DNA of 64,000 bases from Streptomyces sp. KL109B. GTDB taxonomy: Bacteria; Actinomycetota; Actinomycetes; Streptomycetales; Streptomycetaceae. The stretch spans positions 1-64,000 of the forward strand of contig NZ_JASERL010000019.1 of the NCBI RefSeq assembly GCF_030766935.1, read 5' to 3'. A program made the position numbers and the translations under genes. Positions 16,873 through 26,928 of this stretch are shown in pieces; position 1 is the stretch's first letter, and the number at the start of each line of letters is the position of its first letter. The notes under the pieces were generated by a model. It was given only the letters and a program-made list of their open reading frames with translations. It had not been told where the DNA came from and searched no databases.

Positions 16873-17171
16873 GGGGCTCCGCCCCGGACCCCGCTGCTCA
16901 ATCGCCGCAGGGGCTTAATCGTGCCCACCCGCCGCCGGGCTTGATTATGCCCGCGCGCCGCCGGGCTTGAGCATGCCCACCCGCTGCCGAGCTTGATCAT
17001 GCTCACCCGCCGCCGAATTCGAGCATGCCCACTCGCTGGGGAGCTTGATCATGCTCACCGGCCGCCGGTCTCGAGCAGGCTCACCTGCCGCAAGTGCTTG
17101 ATCATGCCCGCGCGGGAGGGCCATATGGAGCCCCTGCGGCGATTGAGCAGCGGGGGTCGGGGCGGAGCCCC
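16873..17171. repeat. inverted pair of the Streptomyces intergenic repeat flanking a tandem array
   Basis: The 43-nt element at 16873-16915 and its reverse complement at 17129-17171 agree at 41 of 43 positions. Each begins GGGGCTCCGCCCC and contains CTCAATCGCCGCAGGGGCT, the widespread Streptomyces intergenic repeat. Between them lie eight tandem 26-bp units. The 386-bp gap between the streptophobe-like gene and serB holds nothing else except the serB promoter region. Confidence 0.85.
16913..17121 (+). repeat. eight-copy 26-bp tandem repeat
   Basis: Units start at 16913, 16939, 16965, 16991, 17017, 17043, 17069 and about 17096. The core is GCTTGATCATGCCCACC followed by GCCGCCG-type sequence. 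Alternate units carry GATCATGC or GAGCATGC. Unit 7 appears one base longer. There are no unique spacers, so this is not a CRISPR array. Confidence 0.85.
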
Positions 17172-17236
17172 GTGGGCGTGCGGTGGGTGACCTTGATTGC
17201 GGCGTCCGTACAAAGGCCCGATAACGTAGACCCATC

Positions 17237-18478
17237 ATGAGCGCTTCGCAGCCCCAGCCCACCGCTGATGCCCAGCCCGTGGACGTGCCGGCCGACGTCC
17301 CCACCCTCCTGGTCAAGATCTTCGGCAAGGACCGGCCCGGCATCACCGCCGGGCTCTTCGACACCCTCGCCGCCTACTCCCTGGACGTCGTCGACATCGA
17401 GCAGGTCGTCACGCGTGGCCGGATCGTCCTGTGCGCCCTGGTGACCCAGCCGTCGGCCGGGCTCGAAGGGGATCTGCGGTCGACCGTGCACAGCTGGGCC
17501 GAGTCGATGAAGATGCAGGCGGAGATCATCTCCGGCATCGGCGACAACCGCCCGCGCGGCACCGGCCGCTCCCACGTCACCGTCCTCGGTCACCCGCTGA
17601 CCGCCGAGTCGACCGCGTCGATAGCGGCCTCCATCACCGGCACCGGCGGCAACATCGACCGCATCTTCCGCCTCGCCAAGTACCCGGTGACCGCCGTCGA
17701 GTTCGCGGTGTCCGGCACCGGCACGGAGGAGCTGCGCACGGTCCTCGCCCTGGAGGCGGCGAAGCTCGGCGTGGACGTGGCGGTCGTCTCCGCCGGTCTG
17801 CACCGGCGCGCGCAGCGGCTCGTCGTGATGGACGTCGACTCGACGCTCATCCAGGACGAGGTGATCGAGCTGTTCGCGGCGCACGCGGGCTGCGAGGACA
17901 AGGTCGCCGAGGTGACGGCGGCGGCGATGCGCGGCGAGTTGGACTTCGAGCAGTCGCTGCACGCGCGCGTGGCGCTGCTCGCGGGGCTCGACGCCTCGGT
18001 CGTGGAGAAGGTGCGCAGCGAGGTCCAGCTGACGCCGGGCGCCAGGACCCTGATCCGTACGCTGAAGCGTCTCGGCTACCAAGTCGGCGTCGTCTCGGGC
18101 GGGTTCACGCAGGTCACGGACGACCTGAAGGAGCGGCTCGGGCTCGACTTCGCGCAGGCCAACACGCTGGAGATCGTCGGCGGGAAGCTGACCGGCAGGG
18201 TCACCGGCGAGATCGTGGACCGCGCGGGCAAGGCGCGGCTGCTGCGCCGGTTCGCCGCCGAGGCGGGGGTGCCGCTGGAGCAGACCGTGGCGATCGGCGA
18301 CGGCGCGAACGACCTGGACATGCTGAACGCGGCCGGGCTCGGCGTCGCCTTCAACGCCAAGCCCGTCGTCCGCGAGGCCGCGCACACCGCGGTGAACGTG
18401 CCGTTCCTCGACACGGTGCTCTATCTGCTGGGCATCACGCGCGAAGAGGTCGAGGCGGCCGACACGCTGGAGGCCTGA
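17237..18478 (+). CDS. serB: phosphoserine phosphatase SerB with N-terminal ACT domains
   Basis: This 413-residue enzyme performs the last step of serine biosynthesis, hydrolysing O-phosphoserine. Two ACT-like regulatory domains fill residues about 22-185 (first: KIFGKDRPGITAGLFDTLA). The HAD phosphatase follows, with DVDST (nucleophile Asp199, acid Asp201), the SGGFTQV Ser motif, and GDGANDLDML for magnesium. The ACT domains imply feedback by serine or another amino acid, as in mycobacterial SerB2. ATG 17237 has no clear ribosome binding site, so the message may be leaderless or weakly initiated. It ends at a long terminator. Confidence 0.95.
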   Translation: MSASQPQPTADAQPVDVPADVPTLLVKIFGKDRPGITAGLFDTLAAYSLDVVDIEQVVTRGRIVLCALVTQPSAGLEGDLRSTVHSWAESMKMQAEIISGIGDNRPRGTGRSHVTVLGHPLTAESTASIAASITGTGGNIDRIFRLAKYPVTAVEFAVSGTGTEELRTVLALEAAKLGVDVAVVSAGLHRRAQRLVVMDVDSTLIQDEVIELFAAHAGCEDKVAEVTAAAMRGELDFEQSLHARVALLAGLDASVVEKVRSEVQLTPGARTLIRTLKRLGYQVGVVSGGFTQVTDDLKERLGLDFAQANTLEIVGGKLTGRVTGEIVDRAGKARLLRRFAAEAGVPLEQTVAIGDGANDLDMLNAAGLGVAFNAKPVVREAAHTAVNVPFLDTVLYLLGITREEVEAADTLEA

Positions 18479-18497
18479 CGGCCGGACGTATGCGAGT

Positions 18498-18540
18498 GAC
18501 GTGGGGCCCGGTACCGGCGGTCGGTACCGGGCCCCACGTC
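18498..18540. terminator. bidirectional hairpin terminator
   Basis: Perfect 18-bp arms (18498-18515 and 18523-18540) with a 7-nt loop separate the convergent serB and sixA-like genes. Confidence 0.85.
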
Positions 18541-18572
18541 GTACGTTCAGTGGCAGGTCGTGCGATGGCCGG

Positions 18573-19091
18573 TTATTCGCTCGGCGCCCAGTAGTCGACG
18601 AGCGTGGCCGTGCCGGGCTCCAGGCCCTTCCACGCTCCGGTGAACGTGAGCACGGAGAACGCCGCGGTCGGGAAGCCGCGCTGGTTCAGCCGCTGCCGGG
18701 CATCGCCCTCGGCCTCGCCGGCGAGGATCTCGGAGAGGGCCTGCACGCCGGGGTTGTGGCCGATCAGGACGACGTCCCGCACGTCGTCGGGGGTCTCGTT
18801 CAGTACCGCGATCAGTTCGCCGGGGGACGCTTCGTAGATCCGCTCCTCGTACACGGTCCGAGGTCGCTCCGGAAGCTCGTGCACGGCCAGCTTCCAGGTC
18901 TCACGGGTGCGCGTTGCGGTCGAGCAGAGGGCCAGGTCGAAGGAGATGCCGGAGTCGGCCAGCTTGCGGCCGGCGACGGGGGCGTCCCTGCGCCCTCGCT
19001 CGGCGAGCGGCCGCTCGTGATCGGAGACCTGGGGCCAGTCCGCCTTGGCATGCCGGAAAAGGACAATCCTGCGGGGTTCTGCGACGCTCAT
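18573..19091 (-). CDS. SixA-like histidine phosphatase
   Basis: The 172-residue protein belongs to the histidine-phosphatase superfamily (SixA branch). The catalytic motif appears as RHAKADW (residues 13-19), with Ala in place of the usual Gly of RHG, a variant common in actinobacterial members. The second half has the IGHNPG motif with the other catalytic histidine. SixA proteins dephosphorylate phosphohistidine on signalling or phosphotransfer proteins; the target here is unknown. The protein is cytoplasmic. Confidence 0.85.
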   Translation of the reverse strand: MSVAEPRRIVLFRHAKADWPQVSDHERPLAERGRRDAPVAGRKLADSGISFDLALCSTATRTRETWKLAVHELPERPRTVYEERIYEASPGELIAVLNETPDDVRDVVLIGHNPGVQALSEILAGEAEGDARQRLNQRGFPTAAFSVLTFTGAWKGLEPGTATLVDYWAPSE

Positions 19092-19204
19092 GCGTCCCAG
19101 CTTCGCATGAAACCGGCCGCCGGGCGCAGGGAGTTGACGGGGTCACCCGGCACGAGTGAACGGCGTACAGGGGCGCTGGTGGAGCGGACGAACGGCGTAC
19201 GGAC

Positions 19205-19414
19205 TCACTGGCCGAGCACCAGGTCCTTCGCACGCCCCAATATGTGGACGAGGCTCGGGTCGCCCGCGGTGGCCTGGGCGTCGGCCGGGTTCAGGATCAG
19301 CAGGAGCAGCGCCACGAAGGCCACGGCCGGGAGCACGATCGCCCACCACGGCAGCCGGATGTCGACACGACCCGTGGCTGCCGGGTGGGGCCGGGAGTGG
19401 GTGGGCGCCGACAT
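19205..19414 (-). CDS. small single-pass membrane protein
   Basis: The 69-residue hypothetical protein has a short N-terminal basic region, one membrane helix (about 22-42, starting LPWWAIVLPAVAF) and a short C-terminal soluble tail. A GGAGG five nt before ATG 19414 supports translation. No function can be assigned; it lies between the phosphatase and transporter genes. Confidence 0.7.
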   Translation of the reverse strand: MSAPTHSRPHPAATGRVDIRLPWWAIVLPAVAFVALLLLILNPADAQATAGDPSLVHILGRAKDLVLGQ

Positions 19415-19562
19415 GGATGCCTCCGAGGTCCGTTTCCGTCTGTCCGCTTCGACGGTACGGAGTCCGGGGCCGCGAACCCATCCGGTGATCCACCCACTTC
19501 ACCCTGACACTGGCCCCCTAGGGGATGGGGGGCTAGCCCCACCCCTCCTCAGGAGGCGCGGC

Positions 19563-19682
19563 TCACGGTGCGGCGATGGAGGCGATGATGCCGATGACGA
19601 CGGTGACGGCCAGCATCGCGCCGAGCACCAGAAGGAGCTTCTTCTGGCCGTTCTGGGGATTCGGATCGAGCACAGGCGACAT
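19563..19682 (-). CDS. SGM_5486-type small transporter-associated protein
   Basis: The 39-residue protein starts MSPVLDPNPQNGQKKLLL and then forms one membrane helix. It matches my recollection of the SGM_5486 family of tiny proteins encoded beside MFS genes in Streptomyces. Its gene is 29 bp downstream of the MFS transporter gene on the same strand, so it is likely cotranscribed and may assist the transporter. It is easily missed because of its size. Confidence 0.7.
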   Translation of the reverse strand: MSPVLDPNPQNGQKKLLLVLGAMLAVTVVIGIIASIAAP

Positions 19683-19711
19683 GCGCCAAGTGTCGCACCT
19701 GTCCCCGGACC

Positions 19712-21043
19712 TCAGGACGCCGGGGCCGCCTTGTCGCCCCGTGTCGCCCCGGCGGCCTCGTCCTCGACGGTGCGACCCCGGCCCGCGAAGACGCCCACCA
19801 CGATCTGCGGCACCATCAGCACCGCCATGAAGATGATCGGCACTCCCCAGCCGCCGCTGTGCTGGTAGAGGACGCCGACGAGCAGCGGTCCGGGGATCGA
19901 GATCAGATAGCCGGTGGACTGTGCGAACGCGGACAGCTTGGCGACGCCCGGTCCGGTGCGGGCCCGCATCCCGACCATGGTGAGCGCCAGCGGGAACGCG
20001 CAGTTGGAGACGCCGAGCAGCAGCGCCCACGCCCAGGCGCCGGAGGCGGGGGCGAAGTACATGCCCGCGTAGCCCGCGAGGCCGCACAGCCCGAGGGCGA
20101 TCACCATCGGGCCCTGGCTGGGCAGCCGGGCGGCCATGCGCGGGATGACGAAGCCGAGCGGGATGCCCATCGCCATGGTGACGGCGAGCAGCAGGCCCGC
20201 GGTCGAGGCGGAGACCCCGGCGTCGCGGAAGATCTGCGCCATCCACCCCATGGTGATGTACGCGGCCGTGGCCTGGAGGCCGAAGAAGACGGCGAGGGCC
20301 CAGGCGGTGCGGCTGCGGGCGATGCGCAGGCCGTCACCGGCGGGTGCGGCAGCCGCCTCTACGGGGGCCGCGGTGGCGGACGGGTCCTTCTGGCGTACGA
20401 GCGGCAGCCAGACCAGGGCCGCGGCGATCGCGAGCACGGCCCACACGGCGAGCCCGGTCTGCCAGCTTCCGCCCATCGCCTCGGTGAGCGGCACCGTGGC
20501 GGCGGCCGCGGTGGACGTGCCGAGCGCGAGGGCCATCGAGTACAGGCCGGTCATGGTGCCGACCTTGTCGGGGAACCAGCGCTTGACGATGACCGGCATC
20601 AGTACGTTGCTGACGGCGATGCCCATCAGGGCGAGCGCGCTGACCACGAGGAAGCCGACGGTGCCGCCGGTGAACGGGCGGATGACGAGGCCCGCCGCGA
20701 TGGCGAACATGCCGGCGCAGACGACGGCGCTCGGGCCGAAGCGCTTGGCGAGCCGGGGCGCCATCACGCCGAAGATCGCGAAGCAGAGCGGCGGCACGGA
20801 GGTGAGCAGTCCGGCGACGCTGCCGCTCATCCCGAGCCCGTCGCGGACCTCTTCGAGGAGGGCGCCGAGGCTGGTGATGGCGGGCCGCAGGTTGATCGCG
20901 GCGAGGACGATGCCGACCGTGACCAGGCGGATGACCCACGCGCGCGGGGCGTTCTTCTCGCTGCGTATGGGAGTCATGGGGGTCTCAGGGGCGGCGCTCG
21001 GCGGCGCCATCGTCGGGGTTTCCTCACTAGCCATGAGACCCAT
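19712..21043 (-). CDS. MFS transporter, CynX/NimT family
   Basis: The 443-residue protein has about 12 membrane helices, with the conserved INLRPAITSLGALLEEVRDGLG segment after helix 1 that is typical of the CynX/NimT (cyanate/nitroimidazole) branch of the major facilitator superfamily. The N-terminal 35 residues are Pro/Ala/Thr-rich and cytoplasmic. Starts at ATG 21043 or 21034 are both possible; 21073 would overlap the operator. It is divergent from a GntR-family regulator, which probably controls it. The transported compound is not evident. Confidence 0.85.
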   Translation of the reverse strand: MGLMASEETPTMAPPSAAPETPMTPIRSEKNAPRAWVIRLVTVGIVLAAINLRPAITSLGALLEEVRDGLGMSGSVAGLLTSVPPLCFAIFGVMAPRLAKRFGPSAVVCAGMFAIAAGLVIRPFTGGTVGFLVVSALALMGIAVSNVLMPVIVKRWFPDKVGTMTGLYSMALALGTSTAAAATVPLTEAMGGSWQTGLAVWAVLAIAAALVWLPLVRQKDPSATAAPVEAAAAPAGDGLRIARSRTAWALAVFFGLQATAAYITMGWMAQIFRDAGVSASTAGLLLAVTMAMGIPLGFVIPRMAARLPSQGPMVIALGLCGLAGYAGMYFAPASGAWAWALLLGVSNCAFPLALTMVGMRARTGPGVAKLSAFAQSTGYLISIPGPLLVGVLYQHSGGWGVPIIFMAVLMVPQIVVGVFAGRGRTVEDEAAGATRGDKAAPAS

Positions 21044-21059
21044 CTTAGAATCATGGGAT

Positions 21060-21075
21060 GATTGGCTGTCCAATC
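21060..21075. promoter_or_regulatory. candidate GntR operator
   Basis: The perfect inverted repeat GATTGGCTGTCCAATC lies between the divergent MFS and GntR genes, 16 bp before the MFS start. Position and symmetry suit a FadR-type GntR dimer. Confidence 0.5.
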
Positions 21076-21128
21076 CGATTCGCTACCGTACGACTCCGCC
21101 CGCACGAAGGCCCGCACGAAGGAACGTC

Positions 21129-21824
21129 ATGCCGCTGACCTCGCCCCAGCGCTCGGCCCTGTCCGAGCAGGTCATCTCCGCCCTGCGCGCCCAGATCTCC
21201 GCCGGCGAGTGGCCGGTGGGCTCCCGCATCCCGACGGAGCCCGAACTCGTGGAACAGCTGGGAGTGGCCAGAAACACAGTGCGGGAGGCGGTGCGGGCCC
21301 TCGCGCACAACGGCCTGCTCGACATCCGGCAGGGCTCGGGCACGTACGTCGTGGCGACGAGCGAGCTGGCGGGCGTCATGCAGCGGCGGTTCGCGGACGC
21401 CGCGCCGCAGGACATCGCCGAGCTGCGCGCCACCTTGGAGTCGAGCGCGGCGAAGTTCGCGGCGGCGCGGCGCACCGAGCGCGACCTGAAGCAGCTCGAC
21501 GCGCTCCTCGTACGGCGTGAGGACGCCTGGGCGTCCGGGGACACGGAGGCGTTCGTGACGGCGGACGCGACGTTCCACCTGGCCGTGGTGGCCGCGTCCC
21601 ACAACGACGTACTGACGGCGATGTACGCGGACCTCGGCGAGGTGATGCGGGACTGGCTGCGCGAGGACGTGGGCGAGCGGTTGACCGCCGAGAACCACAT
21701 GGACCACGCCACGCTCGTCGACGCGATCCGGGACGGCGACGCCGAGGCCGCCGCCAAGGAGGCGGCGCGCTATCCGTTCGACTGCCGCCCCGGGCGGCTC
21801 ACCGCGCCGGCTTCTGGTGACTGA
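21129..21824 (+). CDS. GntR family transcriptional regulator (FadR subfamily)
   Basis: The 231-residue regulator has an N-terminal winged helix (about 8-75; IPTEPELVEQLGVARNTVREAVRAL and GLLDIRQGSGTYV) and an all-helical FCD ligand-binding domain (about 90-215; FHLAVVAASHN carries the metal/ligand-type His). FCD regulators bind small carboxylates. It is divergent from the CynX/NimT MFS gene and likely represses it and itself. Its 3' end overlaps the convergent lipoprotein gene by 26 bp. Confidence 0.9.
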   Translation: MPLTSPQRSALSEQVISALRAQISAGEWPVGSRIPTEPELVEQLGVARNTVREAVRALAHNGLLDIRQGSGTYVVATSELAGVMQRRFADAAPQDIAELRATLESSAAKFAAARRTERDLKQLDALLVRREDAWASGDTEAFVTADATFHLAVVAASHNDVLTAMYADLGEVMRDWLREDVGERLTAENHMDHATLVDAIRDGDAEAAAKEAARYPFDCRPGRLTAPASGD

Positions 21825-22164
21825 CCCACGCGCTCTGCACGTTCTTCCAGCACCGGCCGTCCATGCGGAGCGTCTCCGCCGGGAACACCGGCTTCGGGCG
21901 CGAGTCCGTGTCGATGTCCCACCACTGCGCGCACTCGATGTGCAGGGCGACGCGGTCGACCGTCGGGTTCGGGTTGTGGCAGGTGGCGGTCACGAGGAAG
22001 CGGTCGACCTCGATCCGGCACTCGGCACGCTCCCGCTTCTTCTCGGCCACGCGCGCGTGGCCGCCCTTTCCGGCTGTCGCGTCCTGGGCCGGGGCGCACG
22101 CGGCGACGTACGGCAGTGAGATCAACAGGGCGAGGGCAGCGGTGAAGCGGGGGCGCAGACGCAC
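21799..22164 (-). CDS. putative small lipoprotein
   Basis: The 121-residue precursor has a signal sequence ending in the lipobox VAAC (Cys near 23), so it should be lipid-anchored outside the membrane. The mature part is Arg/Lys-rich at first, then has four cysteines (around 47, 60, 76 and 102) that could form two disulphides. GTG 22164 is preferred to 22182 because GAGGAGG precedes it by 7 nt. No domain is recognised. The gene lies downstream of fabI on the same strand and overlaps the convergent GntR gene. Confidence 0.7.
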   Translation of the reverse strand: MRLRPRFTAALALLISLPYVAACAPAQDATAGKGGHARVAEKKRERAECRIEVDRFLVTATCHNPNPTVDRVALHIECAQWWDIDTDSRPKPVFPAETLRMDGRCWKNVQSAWVSHQKPAR

Positions 22165-22243
22165 GTAGGGACCTCCTCGCACCAGCGTGCGTGGAGGTCC
22201 CTACCGCTCGCCCGGCCGGTGGACCGAACGAGTGAGCCGGTTG

Positions 22244-23020
22244 TCAGGCGCCGATCGCGTGCAGACCGCCGTCGACGTGCACGATCTCGCCGGTCGTCTT
22301 CGGGAACCAGTCGGAGAGCAGCGCGACGATGCCGCGGCCCGCGGGCTCCGGGTCCTCGAGCTTCCACTCCAGCGGGGAGCGGGCGTCCCACACGGAGGCC
22401 AGCTCGCTGAAGCCGGGGATCGACTTCGCGGCCATGGAGCCGATCGGGCCCGCCGAGATCAGGTTGCAGCGGATGTTCTGCTTGCCGAGGTCGCGCGCCA
22501 TGTAGCGGCTGGTGGCCTCCAGGGCGGCCTTGGCCGGGCCCATCCAGTCGTACTGCGGCCAGGCGAACTGCGCGTCGAAGGTGAGGCCGACGACGGAGCC
22601 GCCCTCGGTCATCAGCGGCAGCAGCGACATCGTCAGCGACTTCAGGGAGAAGGCGGAGACGTGCATGGCCGTGGAGACGGACTCGAACGGCGTGTTCAGG
22701 AAGTTGCCGCCGAGGGCGTCCTGCGGGGCGAAGCCGATGGAGTGCACGATGCCGTCGAGACGGTCACCGAGCTGCTCGCGGACCTGGCCCTCGAGGCGGG
22801 CGAGGTGCTCGTCGTTCGAGACGTCGAGCTCCAGGACCTTGACCTTGTCGGGCTCGGGCAGCTTCTTGGCGATGCGCTCCGTCAGGGACGGCCGCGGCCA
22901 GGCGGTGAGGATGATCTCCGCGCCCTGCTCCTGGGCCAGCTTCGCGGTGTGGAAGGCGATGGAGGACTCCATCAGCACACCGGTGATGAGGATCTTCTTG
23001 CCCTCGAGGATTCCAGCCAT
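22244..23020 (-). CDS. fabI: enoyl-ACP reductase FabI (NADH)
   Basis: The 258-residue reductase catalyses the last reduction of each fatty-acid elongation round. The glycine-rich cofactor motif is the FabI/InhA form (ITGVLMESSIAF, 12-23), and the catalytic pair is Tyr157 and Lys164 with six residues between, equal to InhA Tyr158/Lys165. It follows fabG with a 3-nt gap on the same strand, forming the two reductive steps of type II fatty-acid synthesis in one operon. Confidence 0.95.
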   Translation of the reverse strand: MAGILEGKKILITGVLMESSIAFHTAKLAQEQGAEIILTAWPRPSLTERIAKKLPEPDKVKVLELDVSNDEHLARLEGQVREQLGDRLDGIVHSIGFAPQDALGGNFLNTPFESVSTAMHVSAFSLKSLTMSLLPLMTEGGSVVGLTFDAQFAWPQYDWMGPAKAALEATSRYMARDLGKQNIRCNLISAGPIGSMAAKSIPGFSELASVWDARSPLEWKLEDPEPAGRGIVALLSDWFPKTTGEIVHVDGGLHAIGA

Positions 23021-23023
23021 GGT

Positions 23024-23743
23024 TCAGTGACCCATTCCCAGTCCGCCGTCAACCGGGATGACGGCTCCAGTGATGTACGAGGCGGCGTCGGAGGCCAGGA
23101 AGTCCACCACGCCGGCGATCTCCTCGACCTTCGCGTACCGGCCGAGCGGCACCTGCGACACGATGCCCGCGCGCTGCTCGTCGCTGAGCGCCTGGGTCAT
23201 GTCGGTGTCCACGAAACCGGGGGCGACGACGTTGAAGGTGATGTTGCGCGATCCGAGCTCGCGGGCGAGCGAACGCGCGAAGCCGACCAGGCCCGCCTTC
23301 GAGGCGGCGTAGTTCGCCTGCCCCGCCGAACCGAGCAGCCCGACGACGGAGGAGATCAGCACGACGCGGCCCTTCTTGGCGCGCAGCATGCCGCGGTTGG
23401 CGCGCTTCACGACGCGGAAGGTGCCGGTGAGGTTGGTGTCGAGGACGGACGTGAAGTCGTCCTCGGACATGCGCATGAGGAGCTGGTCCTTGGTGACGCC
23501 GGCGTTGGCGACCAGGACCTCGACGTTGCCGTGCTTCTCCTCGATCTCCTTGTAGGCGTCGTCCACCTGCTGGGCGTCCGTGATGTCGCAGCGGACGGCG
23601 AGGGCGCCGGCGTCGACGAGCTCCTTGGGGGGCTCGCCGGAGCGGTAGGTGAAGGCCACCTTGTCGCCCTGCTCCAGGAAGGCGTGGGCGATGGCGAGGC
23701 CGATGCCCCGGTTTCCCCCGGTGACGAGAACCGAGCGGCTCAA
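23024..23743 (-). CDS. fabG: 3-oxoacyl-ACP reductase FabG
   Basis: The 239-residue NADPH-dependent SDR reduces 3-oxoacyl-ACP. It has TGGNRGIG (8-15), NAG (80-82), Ser132, and the YAASK pair (Tyr145, Lys149). The start is TTG 23743, which gives the usual length and lies behind AAAGGGTGATC; the longer open frame to 23800 adds unconserved residues. It is first in the fabG-fabI operon. Confidence 0.95.
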   Translation of the reverse strand: MSRSVLVTGGNRGIGLAIAHAFLEQGDKVAFTYRSGEPPKELVDAGALAVRCDITDAQQVDDAYKEIEEKHGNVEVLVANAGVTKDQLLMRMSEDDFTSVLDTNLTGTFRVVKRANRGMLRAKKGRVVLISSVVGLLGSAGQANYAASKAGLVGFARSLARELGSRNITFNVVAPGFVDTDMTQALSDEQRAGIVSQVPLGRYAKVEEIAGVVDFLASDAASYITGAVIPVDGGLGMGH

Positions 23744-23840
23744 CGGATCACCCTTTCGTTCGGCGGTGAGGTATGCGTCGAACCTATCCGCCTCCGGCAC
23801 CGGGTGCCGAATCCGGGGGCGACAGGGCGAAGGGGTGCTC

Positions 23841-23859
23841 TCTGTGGGGTTCCCACAGA
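23841..23859. promoter_or_regulatory. candidate operator between fabG and tldD
   Basis: The sequence TCTGTGGGGTTCCCACAGA has perfect 8-bp arms and a 3-nt centre in the divergent fabG/tldD intergenic region. No regulator can be named. Confidence 0.4.
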
Positions 23860-23917
23860 CGGCACGTGTCGTGGTTCACTCACACGCACCGTGCCGCGAC
23901 AGAAGGGGAAGCCGCCC

Positions 23918-25437
<1,520 letters not shown>

Positions 25438-25441
<4 letters not shown>

Positions 25442-26838
25442 GCCCCCGTAGGTCCGGGACCAAGCCGTACGAGATCGTCGAGCGCGCCCTCGAACTGTCG
25501 CGGGCCGACGGCTGTGTCGTCATCGCCGACGAGACGTCCACCGCCAACCTCCGCTGGGCGGGCAACGCGCTCACCACGAACGGCGTGACGCGCGGGCGCA
25601 CCCTCACCGTCGTCGCGACGGTAGACGGCAAGGAGGGCACGGCGAGCGGCGTCGTGTCCCGGGCGGCCGTGACGGCGGACGACCTGGAGCCGCTGGTGCG
25701 CGCCGCCGAGGAGGCCGCCGCCGCGGCGGGGCCCGCCGAGGACGCGCAGCCGCTGATCGGCGACGTACCGCACTCCCCCGACTTCACGGACGCGCCCGCC
25801 GAGACCTCGTCCGCCGTGTTCGCGGACTTCGCGCCTGCGCTTGGCGAGGCGTTCGCACGCGCGCGTGCCGGTGGCCGGGAGCTGTACGGCTTCGCCAACC
25901 ACGAGCTGACCAGCAGCTATCTCGGTACGTCGGCGGGGCTGCGGCTGCGCCACGACCAGCCCAACGGGACCCTTGAGCTGAACGCCAAGTCGCACGGGCG
26001 CAGGCGCTCCGCGTGGGCGGGGCGCTCGACGCGGGACTTCAAGGACGTCGACCCGGCGGCCATGGACGCCGAGCTCGCGACGCGGCTCGGGTGGGCCCGG
26101 CGGCGCCTCGACCTGCCCGCCGGGCGGTACGAGACGCTGCTGCCGCCGACGGCCGTGGCGGACCTGCTGATCTACCAGATGTGGTCGTCGGGGGCGCGGG
26201 ACGCCGTCGAGGGCCGGACCGTGTTCTCCAGGCCGGGCGGCGGTACGCGCGTGGGCGAGCGGCTCAGCGGGCTGCCGCTCACCCTGCGCAGCGATCCGCA
26301 CGAGCCGGGGCTCGGATCGGCCCCTTTCGTCCTCGCGCACGCCTCCAGCGACGCCTCGTCGGTCTTCGACAACGGGCTGCCGGTCGGCGCCACGGACTGG
26401 ATCCGCGACGGCGAGCTCAAGCACCTGACGACGACCCGGCACAGCGCCGCGCTCACCGGCCTGCCGGTGGCCCCGGCCATCGACAACCTGATCCTCGACG
26501 GGGGCGGCGAGAAGTCCCTGGACGACATGGTCGCGGGCACGGAGCGCGGCCTTCTGCTGACCTGCCTCTGGTACATCCGCGAGGTCGACCCGGCGACGCT
26601 GCTGCTCACCGGGCTCACCCGGGACGGCGTGTACCTCGTGGAGAACGGCGAGGTCGTGGGCGAGGTGAACAACTTCCGGTTCAACGAGTCGCCGGTCGGC
26701 CTGCTGGGGCGGGCCACGGAGGCCGGGCGGACGGAAAAGACGCTGCCGCGCGAGTGGGGCGACTGGTTCACTAGGGCTGCGATGCCCGCGCTGCGGGTGC
26801 CGGACTTCAACATGAGCTCGGTCAGCCAGGGCGTGTGA
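25438..26838 (+). CDS. tldE: TldE/PmbA family subunit
   Basis: The 466-residue partner of TldD lacks the zinc motif, as expected for the non-catalytic subunit. Family features are GRTLTVVATVDGKEGTA in the N-terminal domain, NAKSHGRRRSAW, and the C-terminal NNFRFNESPVGLLGR. It overlaps tldD by 4 nt. An Ala/Glu-rich insertion (about 80-105) is likely a loop. The complex is cytoplasmic. Confidence 0.9.
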
Positions 26839-26928
26839 CACCGGCGCCGTACGGCGCTGTCAGTGGCCGCCCATAGACTGGCAGGGCTACAGCAGACCTG
26901 TTCCACCTGTTCAAGGAGAACCAGAACC

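Noticed and set aside
16913..17121. Possible CRISPR array
   Set aside because: Units abut with no unique spacers and no cas gene is present; it is a simple tandem repeat.
22187..23917. Long N-terminal extension of tldD to 22187
   Set aside because: It runs antisense through fabI and fabG; ATG 23918 has a binding site and gives the family length.
26839..26928. T-box leader for tyrS
   Set aside because: The 90-bp gap is too short and lacks the T-box sequence.
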